A stretch of 64,000 nt of DNA from Chloroflexota bacterium (lineage in GTDB: Bacteria; Chloroflexota; Dehalococcoidia; Lucifugimonadales; UBA3495), in the NCBI GenBank assembly GCA_028873965.1, contig JAPPMU010000059.1, forward strand, positions 124,001 to 188,000, in the 5' to 3' direction. Shown here in pieces: positions 44,652-54,121 of the stretch. The number at the start of each line of letters is the position of its first letter. Positions within the stretch are counted from its first letter, which is position 1. A program made the position numbers and the translations under genes. The notes beneath the pieces were generated by a model, which saw nothing but the letters and a program-made list of their open reading frames with translations, was not told where the DNA came from and did no database searches.

Positions 44652-44981
44652 TTGTCGCTGGAATCGCTGCTGATCGTAGCCGCCATCATCTTCTGCATCG
44701 GCCTCTACGGAGCGCTGGCACGGCGGAATTTCATCGCGGTGCTGATGTCTGTTGAATTGATGTTCAATGGGGTGAACCTGACGCTGGTGGCGCTGGGCAG
44801 ATACGTCGCGCCTTACGCGGTACAGGAACAACTTTCCGCGGTGTTCACGGGGCAAGTGTTCGCCGTGTTCATCATCACCGTTGCCGCCGCAGAAATCGCG
44901 TTGGGCCTCGGTATAGTGTTTGCCGTATTCCGTTCCAACGAGAGCGTCGACCTGACCGACGCTACCGCGTTGCGCCACTGA
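44652..44981 (+). CDS. nuoK: NADH-quinone oxidoreductase subunit K
   Basis: 109 residues from TTG 44652. GGGAG at 44639-44643 and the homology (LESLLIVAAIIFCIGLYGALARRNFIAVLMSVELMFNGVNLTL) both point to this TTG; ATG/GTG starts upstream would extend into nuoJ. The conserved glutamates on helices 2 and 3 (MSVELMFN and AAAEIALG) are present for proton transfer. Confidence 0.93.
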   Translation: MSLESLLIVAAIIFCIGLYGALARRNFIAVLMSVELMFNGVNLTLVALGRYVAPYAVQEQLSAVFTGQVFAVFIITVAAAEIALGLGIVFAVFRSNESVDLTDATALRH

Positions 44982-45034
44982 TTCAACCGTCACACCAAGA
45001 TCCGCTTCGGAGCATCGCAGAGAATTCCCGGACC

Positions 45035-45229
45035 ATGTGGGTAGAATTCAAACGCGCCCCCAACCTGATGGCGGCGGAGATCTGGAAGGAAGTGCTGGAG
45101 GCGGAGGGCCTGCCCAGCCGCCTCCTCCCGGAAGGCGACATCCTGGACTGGAGCGAGCGCATTCCCTTCGTGATCTACGTGCCCAAGGGCCGGGAACACG
45201 TTGCCGAAGAGATCGTCAGGAAGCTGTGA
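45035..45229 (+). CDS. Small protein (64 aa) of the DUF2007/'signal transducing' type, inside the nuo operon
   Basis: The sequence WVEFKRAPNLMAAEIWKEVLEAEGLPSRLLPE...IPFVIYVPKGREHVAEEIVRKL resembles the DUF2007 fold (a ferredoxin-like 'putative signal-transducing' domain). It sits between nuoK and nuoL with 53 and 13 bases on each side, in the same direction, so it is part of the transcript. No cysteine cluster or membrane segment is seen. Role not known; a regulator or assembly aid is possible. Confidence 0.65.
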   Translation: MWVEFKRAPNLMAAEIWKEVLEAEGLPSRLLPEGDILDWSERIPFVIYVPKGREHVAEEIVRKL

Positions 45230-45242
45230 GGATCGCCGGACC

Positions 45243-47279
45243 ATGCTGACCGAATCCCTGGTTTGGGCAATCTTCCTGCTGCCCGTAGCATCCTTCTTGC
45301 TGATTGGGCTGGTGATCCGGCCGCTGGGCCCGGCCTTTGCCAAGTCCGCCGGCTACGTCACGATAGCCGCGTTGGGCATCGGATTTATTCTCTCGGTCTG
45401 GCTGCTGCGATCTCACGCCCACGGCGAGGTTTACGACTTCGCGCCGTACCTCTGGCTGGACCTGGGCTCAGCGGCGATAGAAGTTGGGCTGTTGCTGGAT
45501 CCTCTAACCAACGTGATGCTGGTGGTGGTGACCGGCGTCAGCCTTATGGTGCAGATCTACTCGATGGGGTACATGGACGGCGACGAGAGCTTCGCCCGCT
45601 ACTACGCGTACATGTCCCTGTTCAGTGCGTCGATGATCGGGCTGGTGCTGGCGGTCAACATCGTCCAGATGTACGTGTTCTGGGAACTGGTGGGCCTGTC
45701 GTCCTACCTGCTGATCGGGTTCTGGCACGAGCGCCCTTCGGCGGCGGCAGCAGCGAAAAAGGCGTTCATCATCACCCGTATCGGCGACGTCGGTTTCCTG
45801 CTTGCCATAATCTACCTGTTCTTCCAGGCGGACAGTTTCGCCGCGCACGGGCTGAACGCCCTGCACATCCCTCACATCTGGGAGGCGGCGGCTCCCATCG
45901 CCGCCGGAGGCGCCGGCATCGTGGCCGGAGGAGCGCTCCTGTGGCTGTGCCTGGGCCTGTTCGCCGGCGCGGCCGGCAAGAGCGGCCAATTCCCCTTGCA
46001 CACCTGGCTCCCCGACGCCATGGAGGGCCCCACCCCGGTTAGCGCCTTGATTCACGCCGCGACCATGGTTGCCGCCGGCGTCTTCCTGGTGGGCAGGTTC
46101 TTCCCGGTGTTCGCCGAGTCGCAAGCGGCGATGATGGTCGTCGCGCTGATCGGCGCGTTCACCGCCGTGTTCGCCGCGACCATGGGCCTGGCGGCGAATG
46201 ACATCAAGCGGGTGATGGCCTATTCCACGGTCAGCCAACTGGGCTACATGATGGCGGCCCTGGGCGTTGGGGCGTACAACGCTGCCCTGTTCCACCTGTT
46301 CACCCACGCCTTCTTCAAGGCCCTGCTGTTCCTGGGGGCGGGCAGCGTGAACCACGCCGCCGGCACCTTCAACATGATGTACATGGGCGGCCTGCGCAAG
46401 GCGATGCCGGGCACCTACTGGCTCACGGTCATCGGCGCGCTGAGCCTGGTCGGAATTTTCCCGCTGGCCGGCTTCTGGAGCAAGGACGAGATCCTATTGG
46501 AGTCGTGGCTGGCACGCGGACCGGTTCCGGCGTCGATCAGCCTGCTGGTGTTCGTCATGCTCCTGGTGGGCGTGCTGCTGACCGCCTTCTACACCTACCG
46601 CATGGTTCACCTCACCTTCCACGGCGAATTCCGGGGCGGAGGCGAACGTGAGTTGCACGACGCCGAGGAGGCCGGCGAGCCTGCGCCCACCGGCGTCAGC
46701 CACCATGTGCACCTGGGCGAATCCCCGATGTGGATGGTGATCCCCATGGGTATCCTGGGCATCAGCGCGGTGGTGGCCGGCTGGCTGGCGAACCCCATTG
46801 GTGTGAGCAGCATCTTCGGATTGATACCGTCGCACTGGTTGACCGAGTACTTCGCGTCGGGGCTGCATGATGGACACCACGCGCCTCCGTTCAGCATCCT
46901 GATGGCCGTGATATCCAACGTTGTCGCCATCGCCGGTATTGGGCTGGCCGTGCTGACCTACGCCTGGCCGAGACCTTTCACATCCTCCGAACCGTTGCGC
47001 AAGGGTGGGACTCTGCACACCCTGCTGGCCCAGCGTTACTACATGGATCACCTCTACGAGGGCGTCATTGTCGGTCGGGTCTTTTACCGGACGGTTGCCG
47101 GGATAACCGATTGGATCGACCGCAATATTGTTGACGGCATCGTCGGACTGGTCGGCTGGATTTCCCGTAACATCGGCAGCCTGATCGCCCTGGTCCAAAA
47201 CGGACAGGTGCAGACCTACCCGCTGATTGCCGCGGCGGGCGGCCTGGTTATCATAATTCTGTACCTGGCGCTCGGATAA
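45243..47279 (+). CDS. nuoL: NADH-quinone oxidoreductase subunit L
   Basis: 678 residues, with 14-16 membrane helices. Mrp-type antiporter core: YVFWELVGLSSYLLIGFWHERPSAAAAAKKAFIITRIGDVGFLL, GKSGQFPLHTWLPDAMEGPTPVSALIHAATMVAAGVFLVGRFFPVF, KRVMAYSTVSQLGYM and LFHLFTHAFFKALLFLGAGSV. A long C-terminal helix region ends near residue 675. It pumps protons at the far end of the membrane arm. Confidence 0.97.
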   Translation: MLTESLVWAIFLLPVASFLLIGLVIRPLGPAFAKSAGYVTIAALGIGFILSVWLLRSHAHGEVYDFAPYLWLDLGSAAIEVGLLLDPLTNVMLVVVTGVSLMVQIYSMGYMDGDESFARYYAYMSLFSASMIGLVLAVNIVQMYVFWELVGLSSYLLIGFWHERPSAAAAAKKAFIITRIGDVGFLLAIIYLFFQADSFAAHGLNALHIPHIWEAAAPIAAGGAGIVAGGALLWLCLGLFAGAAGKSGQFPLHTWLPDAMEGPTPVSALIHAATMVAAGVFLVGRFFPVFAESQAAMMVVALIGAFTAVFAATMGLAANDIKRVMAYSTVSQLGYMMAALGVGAYNAALFHLFTHAFFKALLFLGAGSVNHAAGTFNMMYMGGLRKAMPGTYWLTVIGALSLVGIFPLAGFWSKDEILLESWLARGPVPASISLLVFVMLLVGVLLTAFYTYRMVHLTFHGEFRGGGERELHDAEEAGEPAPTGVSHHVHLGESPMWMVIPMGILGISAVVAGWLANPIGVSSIFGLIPSHWLTEYFASGLHDGHHAPPFSILMAVISNVVAIAGIGLAVLTYAWPRPFTSSEPLRKGGTLHTLLAQRYYMDHLYEGVIVGRVFYRTVAGITDWIDRNIVDGIVGLVGWISRNIGSLIALVQNGQVQTYPLIAAAGGLVIIILYLALG

Positions 47280-47285
47280 ATACGC

Positions 47286-48824
47286 ATGCCCACCGGATTC
47301 AACGGCCTCCTGACCGCCACCGTCTTCCTGCCCGCCATCGCGGCCCTGCTGCTGGCGGTGGGCCTGGTGCGCGGGGATCGGAACATTCGCTGGTTCGCGG
47401 CGGCCGCGGCCGCGGCAGACCTGGTCCTCTCGGTGATCGTGTTCGTCCTGTTCCAGCCGGGCGGAGAACGTTTCCAATTGGTGGACCGGTTTGACTGGAT
47501 CACCACGGATACGGTGCAGGCCAGCTACCTGCTTGGGGTGGACGGCATCAGCGCGCCGCTGGTCATGCTGACGGGTTTGCTCGGCCTCTGCGCGGTGTTT
47601 GTGTCCTTCCACATCGGCAACCGCGTGCGCGAGTATTTCATCTGGCTGTTCGTCCTGCAGACCGCCGTACTTGGCGTGTTCACCGCCTTGGACTTCCTGC
47701 TGTTCTTCCTGTTCTGGGAAATCGAGCTGGTGCCGATGTACCTGCTGATCTCGACCTGGGGCACGGGCCGGCGCGAATACTCGGCGATGAAGTTCCTGAT
47801 CTTCACCATCCTCGGCTCGGCCTTCATGCTGGTGGCCATCGTCGCGGTGTTCGTCAGCACCGGCGTGGGCAGTTTCGACATGACGCGGCTGCTGGAGCCC
47901 GGCGGCGCGCTGGACGCATCCCGGGCCGCGCTGCCCATGGGGGTTTTGTTCTGGCTGTTCTTCATCGCGTTTGCGGTCAAGCTGCCCACCTGGCCGGTGC
48001 ACACCTGGCTCCCGGACGCGCACACCGACGCCCCCACCGCCGGCAGCGTGATGCTGGCCGGCGTCATGCTGAAGATGGGAGGCTACGGTCTCCTGCGGAT
48101 CAACGCTGGCATGTTCCCCGAGCAGTTGCAGCAATTCGCCCTGCCCGTCGTGGCCCTGGGTGTCATCAGCGTGCTGTACGGTGCGGTGGTCACGCTCCGG
48201 CAAACCGACCTGAAACGGCTCATCGCGTATTCCAGCGTCAGCCACATGGGGCTGGTGCTGGTGGGCCTGGGATCTGTCGCCGTCGTGGGCGGCGCGCTGA
48301 CCGACGCCGGCCTGACCGGCGCGGCGATGCAACTGTTCACTCACGGCACCATCACCGGACTGCTCTTCGTCGCCGTGGGCATACTTTACGAACAGACGCA
48401 CACCAGGCACATTCCCGACCTGGGAGGCCTGGCGAACCGCATGCCGGTGCTCTCCGGGGCTTTCCTGTTAGCCGGCGCGGCATCTTTGGGGCTACCGTTG
48501 CTCAGCGGGTTTGTATCCGAGATACTGGTATTCTTTGGCGCGTTCCGCGCGTTCCCGGCGCTGACGATTTTGGCGGTTCTGGGGATCATCCTGGCGGCGG
48601 CGTATATCCTCTGGATGCTGCAACGGACGCTGTTCGGACCCCGGCCGGCGCGTTGGGACAACCTGACCGACGCTGCTCCGGTGGAAATGGTTCCGGTGGC
48701 GCTGCTGGTCATCAGCATCGTCGCCGTGGGCGTCTACCCGGCCTGGCTCACCGAAGTGTTCCGCGACGGGCTGGAACCGATAGTCAGCGGGTACAACGCC
48801 GGACTGGCCGGGATCAGCCGCTAA
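47286..48824 (+). CDS. nuoM: NADH-quinone oxidoreductase subunit M
   Basis: 512 residues, about 14 helices. Blocks: LLGVDGISAPLVMLTGLLGLC, FFLFWEIELVPMYLLISTWG, KLPTWPVHTWLPDAHTDAPTAGSVMLAGVMLKMGGYGLLRIN and KRLIAYSSVSHMGLVLVGL. Antiporter-like proton channel of complex I, 6 bases after nuoL's stop. Confidence 0.97.
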   Translation: MPTGFNGLLTATVFLPAIAALLLAVGLVRGDRNIRWFAAAAAAADLVLSVIVFVLFQPGGERFQLVDRFDWITTDTVQASYLLGVDGISAPLVMLTGLLGLCAVFVSFHIGNRVREYFIWLFVLQTAVLGVFTALDFLLFFLFWEIELVPMYLLISTWGTGRREYSAMKFLIFTILGSAFMLVAIVAVFVSTGVGSFDMTRLLEPGGALDASRAALPMGVLFWLFFIAFAVKLPTWPVHTWLPDAHTDAPTAGSVMLAGVMLKMGGYGLLRINAGMFPEQLQQFALPVVALGVISVLYGAVVTLRQTDLKRLIAYSSVSHMGLVLVGLGSVAVVGGALTDAGLTGAAMQLFTHGTITGLLFVAVGILYEQTHTRHIPDLGGLANRMPVLSGAFLLAGAASLGLPLLSGFVSEILVFFGAFRAFPALTILAVLGIILAAAYILWMLQRTLFGPRPARWDNLTDAAPVEMVPVALLVISIVAVGVYPAWLTEVFRDGLEPIVSGYNAGLAGISR

Positions 48825-48843
48825 CCACAAGAGCGCAAACGCA

Positions 48844-50358
48844 ATGACTGCATACGACCTCTACCTGGTTTCGCCCTATATGGCCCTGGCCGCCCTGGCC
48901 ATGCTGGTGATCGTTGCGGACCTGGTCACCCGTCGCACCGGGTTGCTGGTCGGCCTGTCATTCGTTGGCCTGGCGGCTCCGGCGGCTTTGAGCGCTTGGC
49001 AACTGGTGGACCTGACCGGCAGCGGCGCCGGCGCGCTGACCGCCGAGGGATCGGTCATCCTCTACACTCTGTCGATCGACCGATTTGCGCTGTTCTTCAA
49101 CTTCCTGATCCTGGCGGCGGTTGGGCTGGTGGTGCTGGTTTCCAACGATTACGTGCGGCGCATGGAGCGGCTGCAGGGAGAGTACTTCGGCCTCATGCTC
49201 CTGTCGGCCACCGGCATGATGCTGCTGGCCGCGGCCAACGAGCTGATCACGATCTACATCGCGCTGGAACTGACCACGCTGCCCCTGGCGGCTCTCGCGG
49301 CGTTCCTGCCCAACGGCCGCTCCAGCGAGGCCGGCATGAAGTTCCTCATCATCGGCGCCATCAGCAGCGCGGTGATGCTCTACGGAATGGCGCTGATATA
49401 CGGGTTCACGGGAAGCACTCGTCTGGACGAGATCGCCGTCGCGCTGGCCGCTACCCAACAGTCGGGCATATTGCCCTTCGGCAGCATGGCGGTCCTGCTG
49501 GCGGTGGTGCTCCTGTTAACGGGGTTCGGCTTCAAGATGTCGGCGGCTCCCTTCCAGATGTGGGTGCCGGACGTCTACGAGGGAGCGCCCACGCCGATGG
49601 TCGCCTTCCTGTCGGTGGCGAGCAAAGCCGCCGCCTTCGCCCTGGTTCTGCGGGTTTTCTACATCGGATTCGAATCTCTGGGCGGCGACTGGTGGGTTCT
49701 GCTGGCGGGATTAGCCGCGCTGTCCATGACCATCGGCAACCTGGTGGCGATAGCGCAGCGGAACATCAAGCGGATGTTCGGCTACAGCACCATTGCCCAC
49801 GCCGGATACATCCTGGTTGGCGTTGCCGCCGTGGCTACCGTGAGCGACGATTCGGCAACCTTCGGGCCCAGCAGCGTGCTGTTCTACCTGGCCGCGTACA
49901 CTGCGGCAAACCTCACGGCGTTCTTCGCCATCGTGTGCATCGGCAACCGGATCAACAGCGATGAGATCGAGGACTACGCGGGGATGCTGCGCCGCGCTCC
50001 GTTCCTGGCCATCGCGTTGGCGCTCGCGCTCATCGCCCTGATTGGCGTGCCGCCCACCAGCATATTCATCGCCAAGATCTATATCTTCGCCGCCGCCATC
50101 AACACCGGCGAATCGCTGATGACCTGGCTGGTGATCATCGGGGTGGTGAACAGCGTGGTTTCGGCCTACTACTACCTGCGTGTGATCAAGGTGATGTTCC
50201 TGCAGCCCGCCATCCACACAGAGCGCCTGGGAGGTTCGTGGCCCGTCAACGTGGCGCTGGGAGCGGCGGCCTTGTGCATGATCTGGCTGGGCGTGGCGCC
50301 CGGAGCGATCCTGGGCGCGGCAGAACGGGCAGCCGTCGTGCTGCTGGCCGGCGGGTAG
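48844..50358 (+). CDS. nuoN: NADH-quinone oxidoreductase subunit N
   Basis: 504 residues, 14 helices. Blocks: IYIALELTTLPLAALAAFLPNGRSSEAGMKFLIIGAISSAVMLYGMALIYG, GFKMSAAPFQMWVPDVYEGAPTPMVAFLSVASKAAAF and NIKRMFGYSTIAHAGYILVG. Third antiporter-like subunit, and the last subunit of the visible complex I. No nuoE, nuoF or nuoG follow. Confidence 0.97.
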   Translation: MTAYDLYLVSPYMALAALAMLVIVADLVTRRTGLLVGLSFVGLAAPAALSAWQLVDLTGSGAGALTAEGSVILYTLSIDRFALFFNFLILAAVGLVVLVSNDYVRRMERLQGEYFGLMLLSATGMMLLAAANELITIYIALELTTLPLAALAAFLPNGRSSEAGMKFLIIGAISSAVMLYGMALIYGFTGSTRLDEIAVALAATQQSGILPFGSMAVLLAVVLLLTGFGFKMSAAPFQMWVPDVYEGAPTPMVAFLSVASKAAAFALVLRVFYIGFESLGGDWWVLLAGLAALSMTIGNLVAIAQRNIKRMFGYSTIAHAGYILVGVAAVATVSDDSATFGPSSVLFYLAAYTAANLTAFFAIVCIGNRINSDEIEDYAGMLRRAPFLAIALALALIALIGVPPTSIFIAKIYIFAAAINTGESLMTWLVIIGVVNSVVSAYYYLRVIKVMFLQPAIHTERLGGSWPVNVALGAAALCMIWLGVAPGAILGAAERAAVVLLAGG

Positions 50359-50380
50359 GGTTCAGGACGGACTGGCGCAG

Positions 50381-51232
50381 ATGAAAACGGTCGGCATTGC
50401 GTACAACGACCTGATCCCGGAAGCCCTGGACTTGGCCCATGCCATCGTCGGCGAGCTGAACCTCGGGTCCGACACCTGGATACTGCGGGCCGAGGATGCG
50501 GAAGACCTGAGCCTGCGGGCAAAAGGAACGGATCTGGTAATCACCATCGGAGGCGACGGGACGATCCTGCGCGTAAACCGCGCCATCGCGCCCCAGGGCA
50601 TCCCCCTGCTGGGGATAAATATGGGCCGCCTGGGTTTCATGACGGAGCTGACGGTCCCCGGGGTGATGGAGCAGTTGCCCAAGTATCTGAACGAGGACAT
50701 GAGGGTCTCAGAGCACAGCATGCTCATGGCCGCGGTGTTCCGGCAAGGCGCCGCCGAGGATTCCGTTCCGGAAGGGCCGTACCACGCGCTGAACGACGTT
50801 GTATTGTCCCGGAGCCGGGTGTCCCGCGTGATCACGGTGCGGGCGGTGATCGACGGCGCCGACGTGTCCACGTTCCGCGCCGACGGGGTGATACTGGCGA
50901 CGGCAACCGGCAGCACCGGGTATAGCTTCGCGGCCGGCGGACCCATCGTGGACCCGCTGTCCGACGACGTGGTGCTGACTCCGCTGGCGTCGCACGTGGG
51001 CTTGACGACCCCGCTGGTGCTCCGGCCCACCAGCAGCGTGGATTTCCGCCTGGAAGGTTCGCAGGAGGCGATCATCAGCGTCGACGGGTTCGAGAACCAC
51101 CCGATAGAGCCGGGCGACTGGGTTCGCATCACCCGCAGCCCGTATCGAGCCAGGTTCCTGAGGGCCAACGATCACAACTATTTCTGGGCGACCCTTACCC
51201 GGCGACTGGGTTTCAGCCTGACGGGGCGCTAG
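50381..51232 (+). CDS. nadK: NAD kinase
   Basis: 283 residues. TIGGDGTILRVNRAIAPQGIPLLGINMGRLGFM carries the GGDG motif, and DGVILATATGSTGYSFAAGGPI is the second NAD-kinase block. It makes NADP from NAD. Set 22 bases after nuoN, it lies in the same run and so links the respiratory genes to NADP supply. Confidence 0.95.
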   Translation: MKTVGIAYNDLIPEALDLAHAIVGELNLGSDTWILRAEDAEDLSLRAKGTDLVITIGGDGTILRVNRAIAPQGIPLLGINMGRLGFMTELTVPGVMEQLPKYLNEDMRVSEHSMLMAAVFRQGAAEDSVPEGPYHALNDVVLSRSRVSRVITVRAVIDGADVSTFRADGVILATATGSTGYSFAAGGPIVDPLSDDVVLTPLASHVGLTTPLVLRPTSSVDFRLEGSQEAIISVDGFENHPIEPGDWVRITRSPYRARFLRANDHNYFWATLTRRLGFSLTGR

Positions 51233-51244
51233 GCACGGCCAACA

Positions 51245-51793
51245 ATGACCAACTTCCCGGACAACGAACCCACCATCTCGTCACGCCACATCTTCAGCGG
51301 ACGGATCATTGACGTGCGCGTTGACACGGTCCGTTTGCAGAACGGTCGGGAGAGTACCCGGGAGATCGTGGATCATGCGCCGTCGATTTGCGTGGTGCCG
51401 GTGGATGGCGACGGCAACGTTCTGCTGGTGCGGCAGTACCGGAAACCCACGGACGGTTTTCTCCTCGAGGTTCCGGCGGGAGGGATCGAAGCAGGCGAAA
51501 CGCCGGAAGAGGCCACCCGCCGAGAGTTACAGGAAGAGATCGGTCACACCGCAGACCGGCTCGAGCCCTTGAGCGCATTCTGGCTGGCTCCCGGTTGGTG
51601 CTCCGAGTACATGTACGCATTTCTGGCCACGGGCTTGAGGCCGGCGAACCTGGACTCAGACGAGGACGAATTCATCGAGGTGGTGCGAGTGCCGCTGGGA
51701 GAAGTTGCCGACGTGATCGGACGCGGAGAAATACAGGACGCCAAAAGCGTGGCATCCCTGTTGCTGGCGGCACGAACTCTTGGCTCACATTAA
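51245..51793 (+). CDS. NUDIX hydrolase, ADP-ribose pyrophosphatase-like (copy 1)
   Basis: 182 residues. A NUDIX box ([22 protein letters not shown] pattern, the Gly-x5-Glu-x7-Arg-Glu-x2-Glu-Glu set near residues 79-100) follows VLLVRQYRKPTDGFLLEVPA. The sequence is like NudF-type ADP-ribose pyrophosphatases, which clear toxic ADP-ribose or NADH-derived products. It follows NAD kinase by 12 bases and overlaps the next gene. Confidence 0.9.
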   Translation: MTNFPDNEPTISSRHIFSGRIIDVRVDTVRLQNGRESTREIVDHAPSICVVPVDGDGNVLLVRQYRKPTDGFLLEVPAGGIEAGETPEEATRRELQEEIGHTADRLEPLSAFWLAPGWCSEYMYAFLATGLRPANLDSDEDEFIEVVRVPLGEVADVIGRGEIQDAKSVASLLLAARTLGSH

Positions 51794-52352
51794 TCGCCCA
51801 CAAACGGCGGGCGCGCCGGACATCCCCGCGGCCGCCGAAACGCGCTGGATCTACCGGGGCGAGTTCATCAACTTGAGGGAAGACACCGTGATTCTTGAGG
51901 ACGGTCAAAGACACACTGCGACCGTCGTCGAATACCCATCCTCAGTTTGCATCGTGCCGGTGTTCCCGGATCGGACGGTAATGCTGGTTCGCCAATTCCG
52001 GAAGCCGGCCGAGGAGTTCCTGCTGGAAGCTCCGGCCGGCAAGATGGAGCCTGGCGAAATACCGGAAGCCGCCGCGCTCCGGGAGTTGCAGGAAGAAATC
52101 GGACACACCGCCGGACGACTGAACCCATTGGCCACCTTCTACACCGAGCCCGCGCTGTGCACCCAACGTATGCACGTATTCCTGGCGAGGGACCTGACGC
52201 CGGCCAGGCTGTCGGCTGACGAAGACGAGTTCATAGACGTGCGGAGGATTCCGATTGAGCGAGCCGCGGGGTTAATCGCCGACGGATCGATACGCGACGC
52301 CAAGAGCATAAGCGCGTTGTTGCTAGCGATGCGGGTTATGGGCGATAATTAG
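51780..52352 (+). CDS. NUDIX hydrolase, ADP-ribose pyrophosphatase-like (copy 2)
   Basis: 190 residues from TTG 51780, overlapping the end of copy 1 by 14 bases. NUDIX box region near residue 85-105 ([23 protein letters not shown] pattern). Much of the protein can be aligned with copy 1: [17 protein letters not shown] versus RQYRKPTDGFLLEVPAG, and [12 protein letters not shown] versus DEDEFIEVVRVP. A tandem duplication is the simplest source. Likely role as for copy 1; substrate may have drifted. Confidence 0.88.
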   Translation: MAHINRPQTAGAPDIPAAAETRWIYRGEFINLREDTVILEDGQRHTATVVEYPSSVCIVPVFPDRTVMLVRQFRKPAEEFLLEAPAGKMEPGEIPEAAALRELQEEIGHTAGRLNPLATFYTEPALCTQRMHVFLARDLTPARLSADEDEFIDVRRIPIERAAGLIADGSIRDAKSISALLLAMRVMGDN

Positions 52353-52429
52353 CCGCCGCTAACTGGCGCGCCGCTCGTGAGCGCCATCAACTGCCGGACT
52401 CTGCGGCGCCCGGCCGGAGGAAAACACAC

Positions 52430-54118
52430 ATGGCAGAGGTTTTGCAACACGACGTGTTGGTGGTCGGAGCTGGACTCGCCGGTATGCGCGCCGCTATCGC
52501 GGCCCGGGCCGGCGGCGCGAATACCGCCATCATCAGCAAGGTCCACCCGGTTCGCAGTCACTCCAACGCCGCGCAGGGCGGCATCAACGCGGCCCTATTG
52601 GATCGCGGCGACGACTGGGAGGATCACGCCTACGACACCATCAAGGGCAGCGACTTCCTGGGGGACCAGGATGCCATCGAAGTGATGTGTCGTCAGGCCG
52701 GCGCGTCCCTGATCGACATGGAGCACATGGGGGTCACCTTCAACCGGGACGATGACGGTCGCCTGGGTACCCGCGCGTTTGGCGGGCAGCGACGGGCACG
52801 TACCTTCTTCGTGGGCGACTTCACGGGACAGGCCCTGCTCCACGTCATGTTCGAGCAGCTGATCAAGTCCGGCGTGCAGCGCTACGAGGAATGGTTCGTC
52901 ACCGCCCTGATCATGGAAGACGGGCAGGCCGCCGGCGTCATCGCCATGGAAATTCGCACCGGCGAACTGCATTTGATCCGCGCCAAGTCGGTCATCCTTG
53001 CCACCGGAGGCTGCGGGCGGCTGTTCGAGCCCAGCACCAACGCGCTGATCGTCACCGGCGACGGCATGGGGCTGGTGTATAACGCCGGCGGACAGCTGAT
53101 GGACATGGAGATGGTGCAGTACCATCCCACCACCCTCGCCGGCAGCGGCGTGCTGATCTCCGAAGCGGCTCGCGGCGAGGGCGCATATCTGCGGGACAAG
53201 GACGGGAACCGGTTCATGGAGAAGTACGCTCCCAACATGATGGAGTTGGCTTCCCGCGACGTGGTATCCCGCGCCGAACAGACGGAGATCAACGCCGGCA
53301 ATGGAGTTGACGGGTGCGTGTATTTGGACTGCACACATCTTGGCGAGGCCCTGATCATGGAAAAGCTGATCCAGATCAGGGAGATCGGCATCGACCTCGC
53401 CGGCGCAGACATGATCAAGGAGCCCATCCCCATCCGTCCCGGCATGCACTACATCATGGGCGGTATCAAGACGGACATCGAGGGCCGCACCAACCTCAAC
53501 GGTGTTTACGCCGCCGGCGAGTGCGCCAACGTCAGCGTGCACGGCGGGAACCGCCTGGGCGCCAACTCTCTGCTGGACACCATCGTGTTCGGCGAGCGAT
53601 CCGGGAACCACGCGGCAGAGTTCACCCGCAACATGGACTATGTCGAGTTCAACGCCAACGCTGCCCTGGATCGGGAACGGCGCCGGATCCAGGAAATGCT
53701 GGACCGACCCGAAAACGGAGACCGATGGTCGGCGATCCGACGGGAAATGGGCGAGTCGATGAACCGGAACGTCGCCGTCTTCCGCAACGAAGAGGGCATC
53801 GAGGAAACCATTGACGACCTCCACCAACTGCGCCGGCGCTACGAGAACGTCCCGGTTCACAACAAGGGCAAGAGCTTCAACACCGATCTCATTTTTGCGC
53901 TGGAACTGGGCTATATGCTGGACTGCGCCGACACCATCGCCGTGGGGGCGCTGGAGCGCAAGGAGAGCCGGGGAGCGCAGTTCCGGACGGACTACCCGGA
54001 TCGGAACGACGAGGAATGGCTGCACCACATCGTCCTGACCAAGGGCGACGGGGGACCGGTGACCTCCGAACTGCCGGTCACCATTACCAAGTGGACGCCC
54101 GAGGAGAGGAAATACTAG
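52430..54118 (+). CDS. sdhA: Succinate dehydrogenase/fumarate reductase flavoprotein subunit
   Basis: 562 residues. FAD motif [15 protein letters not shown], the covalent-FAD His in [14 protein letters not shown], and active-site blocks [28 protein letters not shown] and [15 protein letters not shown] with [25 protein letters not shown]. It oxidises succinate to fumarate, or runs in reverse. sdhB follows 3 bases later; the third subunit is of CCG type. Confidence 0.96.
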   Translation: MAEVLQHDVLVVGAGLAGMRAAIAARAGGANTAIISKVHPVRSHSNAAQGGINAALLDRGDDWEDHAYDTIKGSDFLGDQDAIEVMCRQAGASLIDMEHMGVTFNRDDDGRLGTRAFGGQRRARTFFVGDFTGQALLHVMFEQLIKSGVQRYEEWFVTALIMEDGQAAGVIAMEIRTGELHLIRAKSVILATGGCGRLFEPSTNALIVTGDGMGLVYNAGGQLMDMEMVQYHPTTLAGSGVLISEAARGEGAYLRDKDGNRFMEKYAPNMMELASRDVVSRAEQTEINAGNGVDGCVYLDCTHLGEALIMEKLIQIREIGIDLAGADMIKEPIPIRPGMHYIMGGIKTDIEGRTNLNGVYAAGECANVSVHGGNRLGANSLLDTIVFGERSGNHAAEFTRNMDYVEFNANAALDRERRRIQEMLDRPENGDRWSAIRREMGESMNRNVAVFRNEEGIEETIDDLHQLRRRYENVPVHNKGKSFNTDLIFALELGYMLDCADTIAVGALERKESRGAQFRTDYPDRNDEEWLHHIVLTKGDGGPVTSELPVTITKWTPEERKY

Positions 54119-54121
54119 GCT

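Noticed and set aside
46494-48410. 638-codon minus-strand frame opposite nuoL and nuoM
   Set aside because: Composition (His/Gln/Arg-rich) and lack of motifs mark it as the mirror image of two certain membrane-protein genes.
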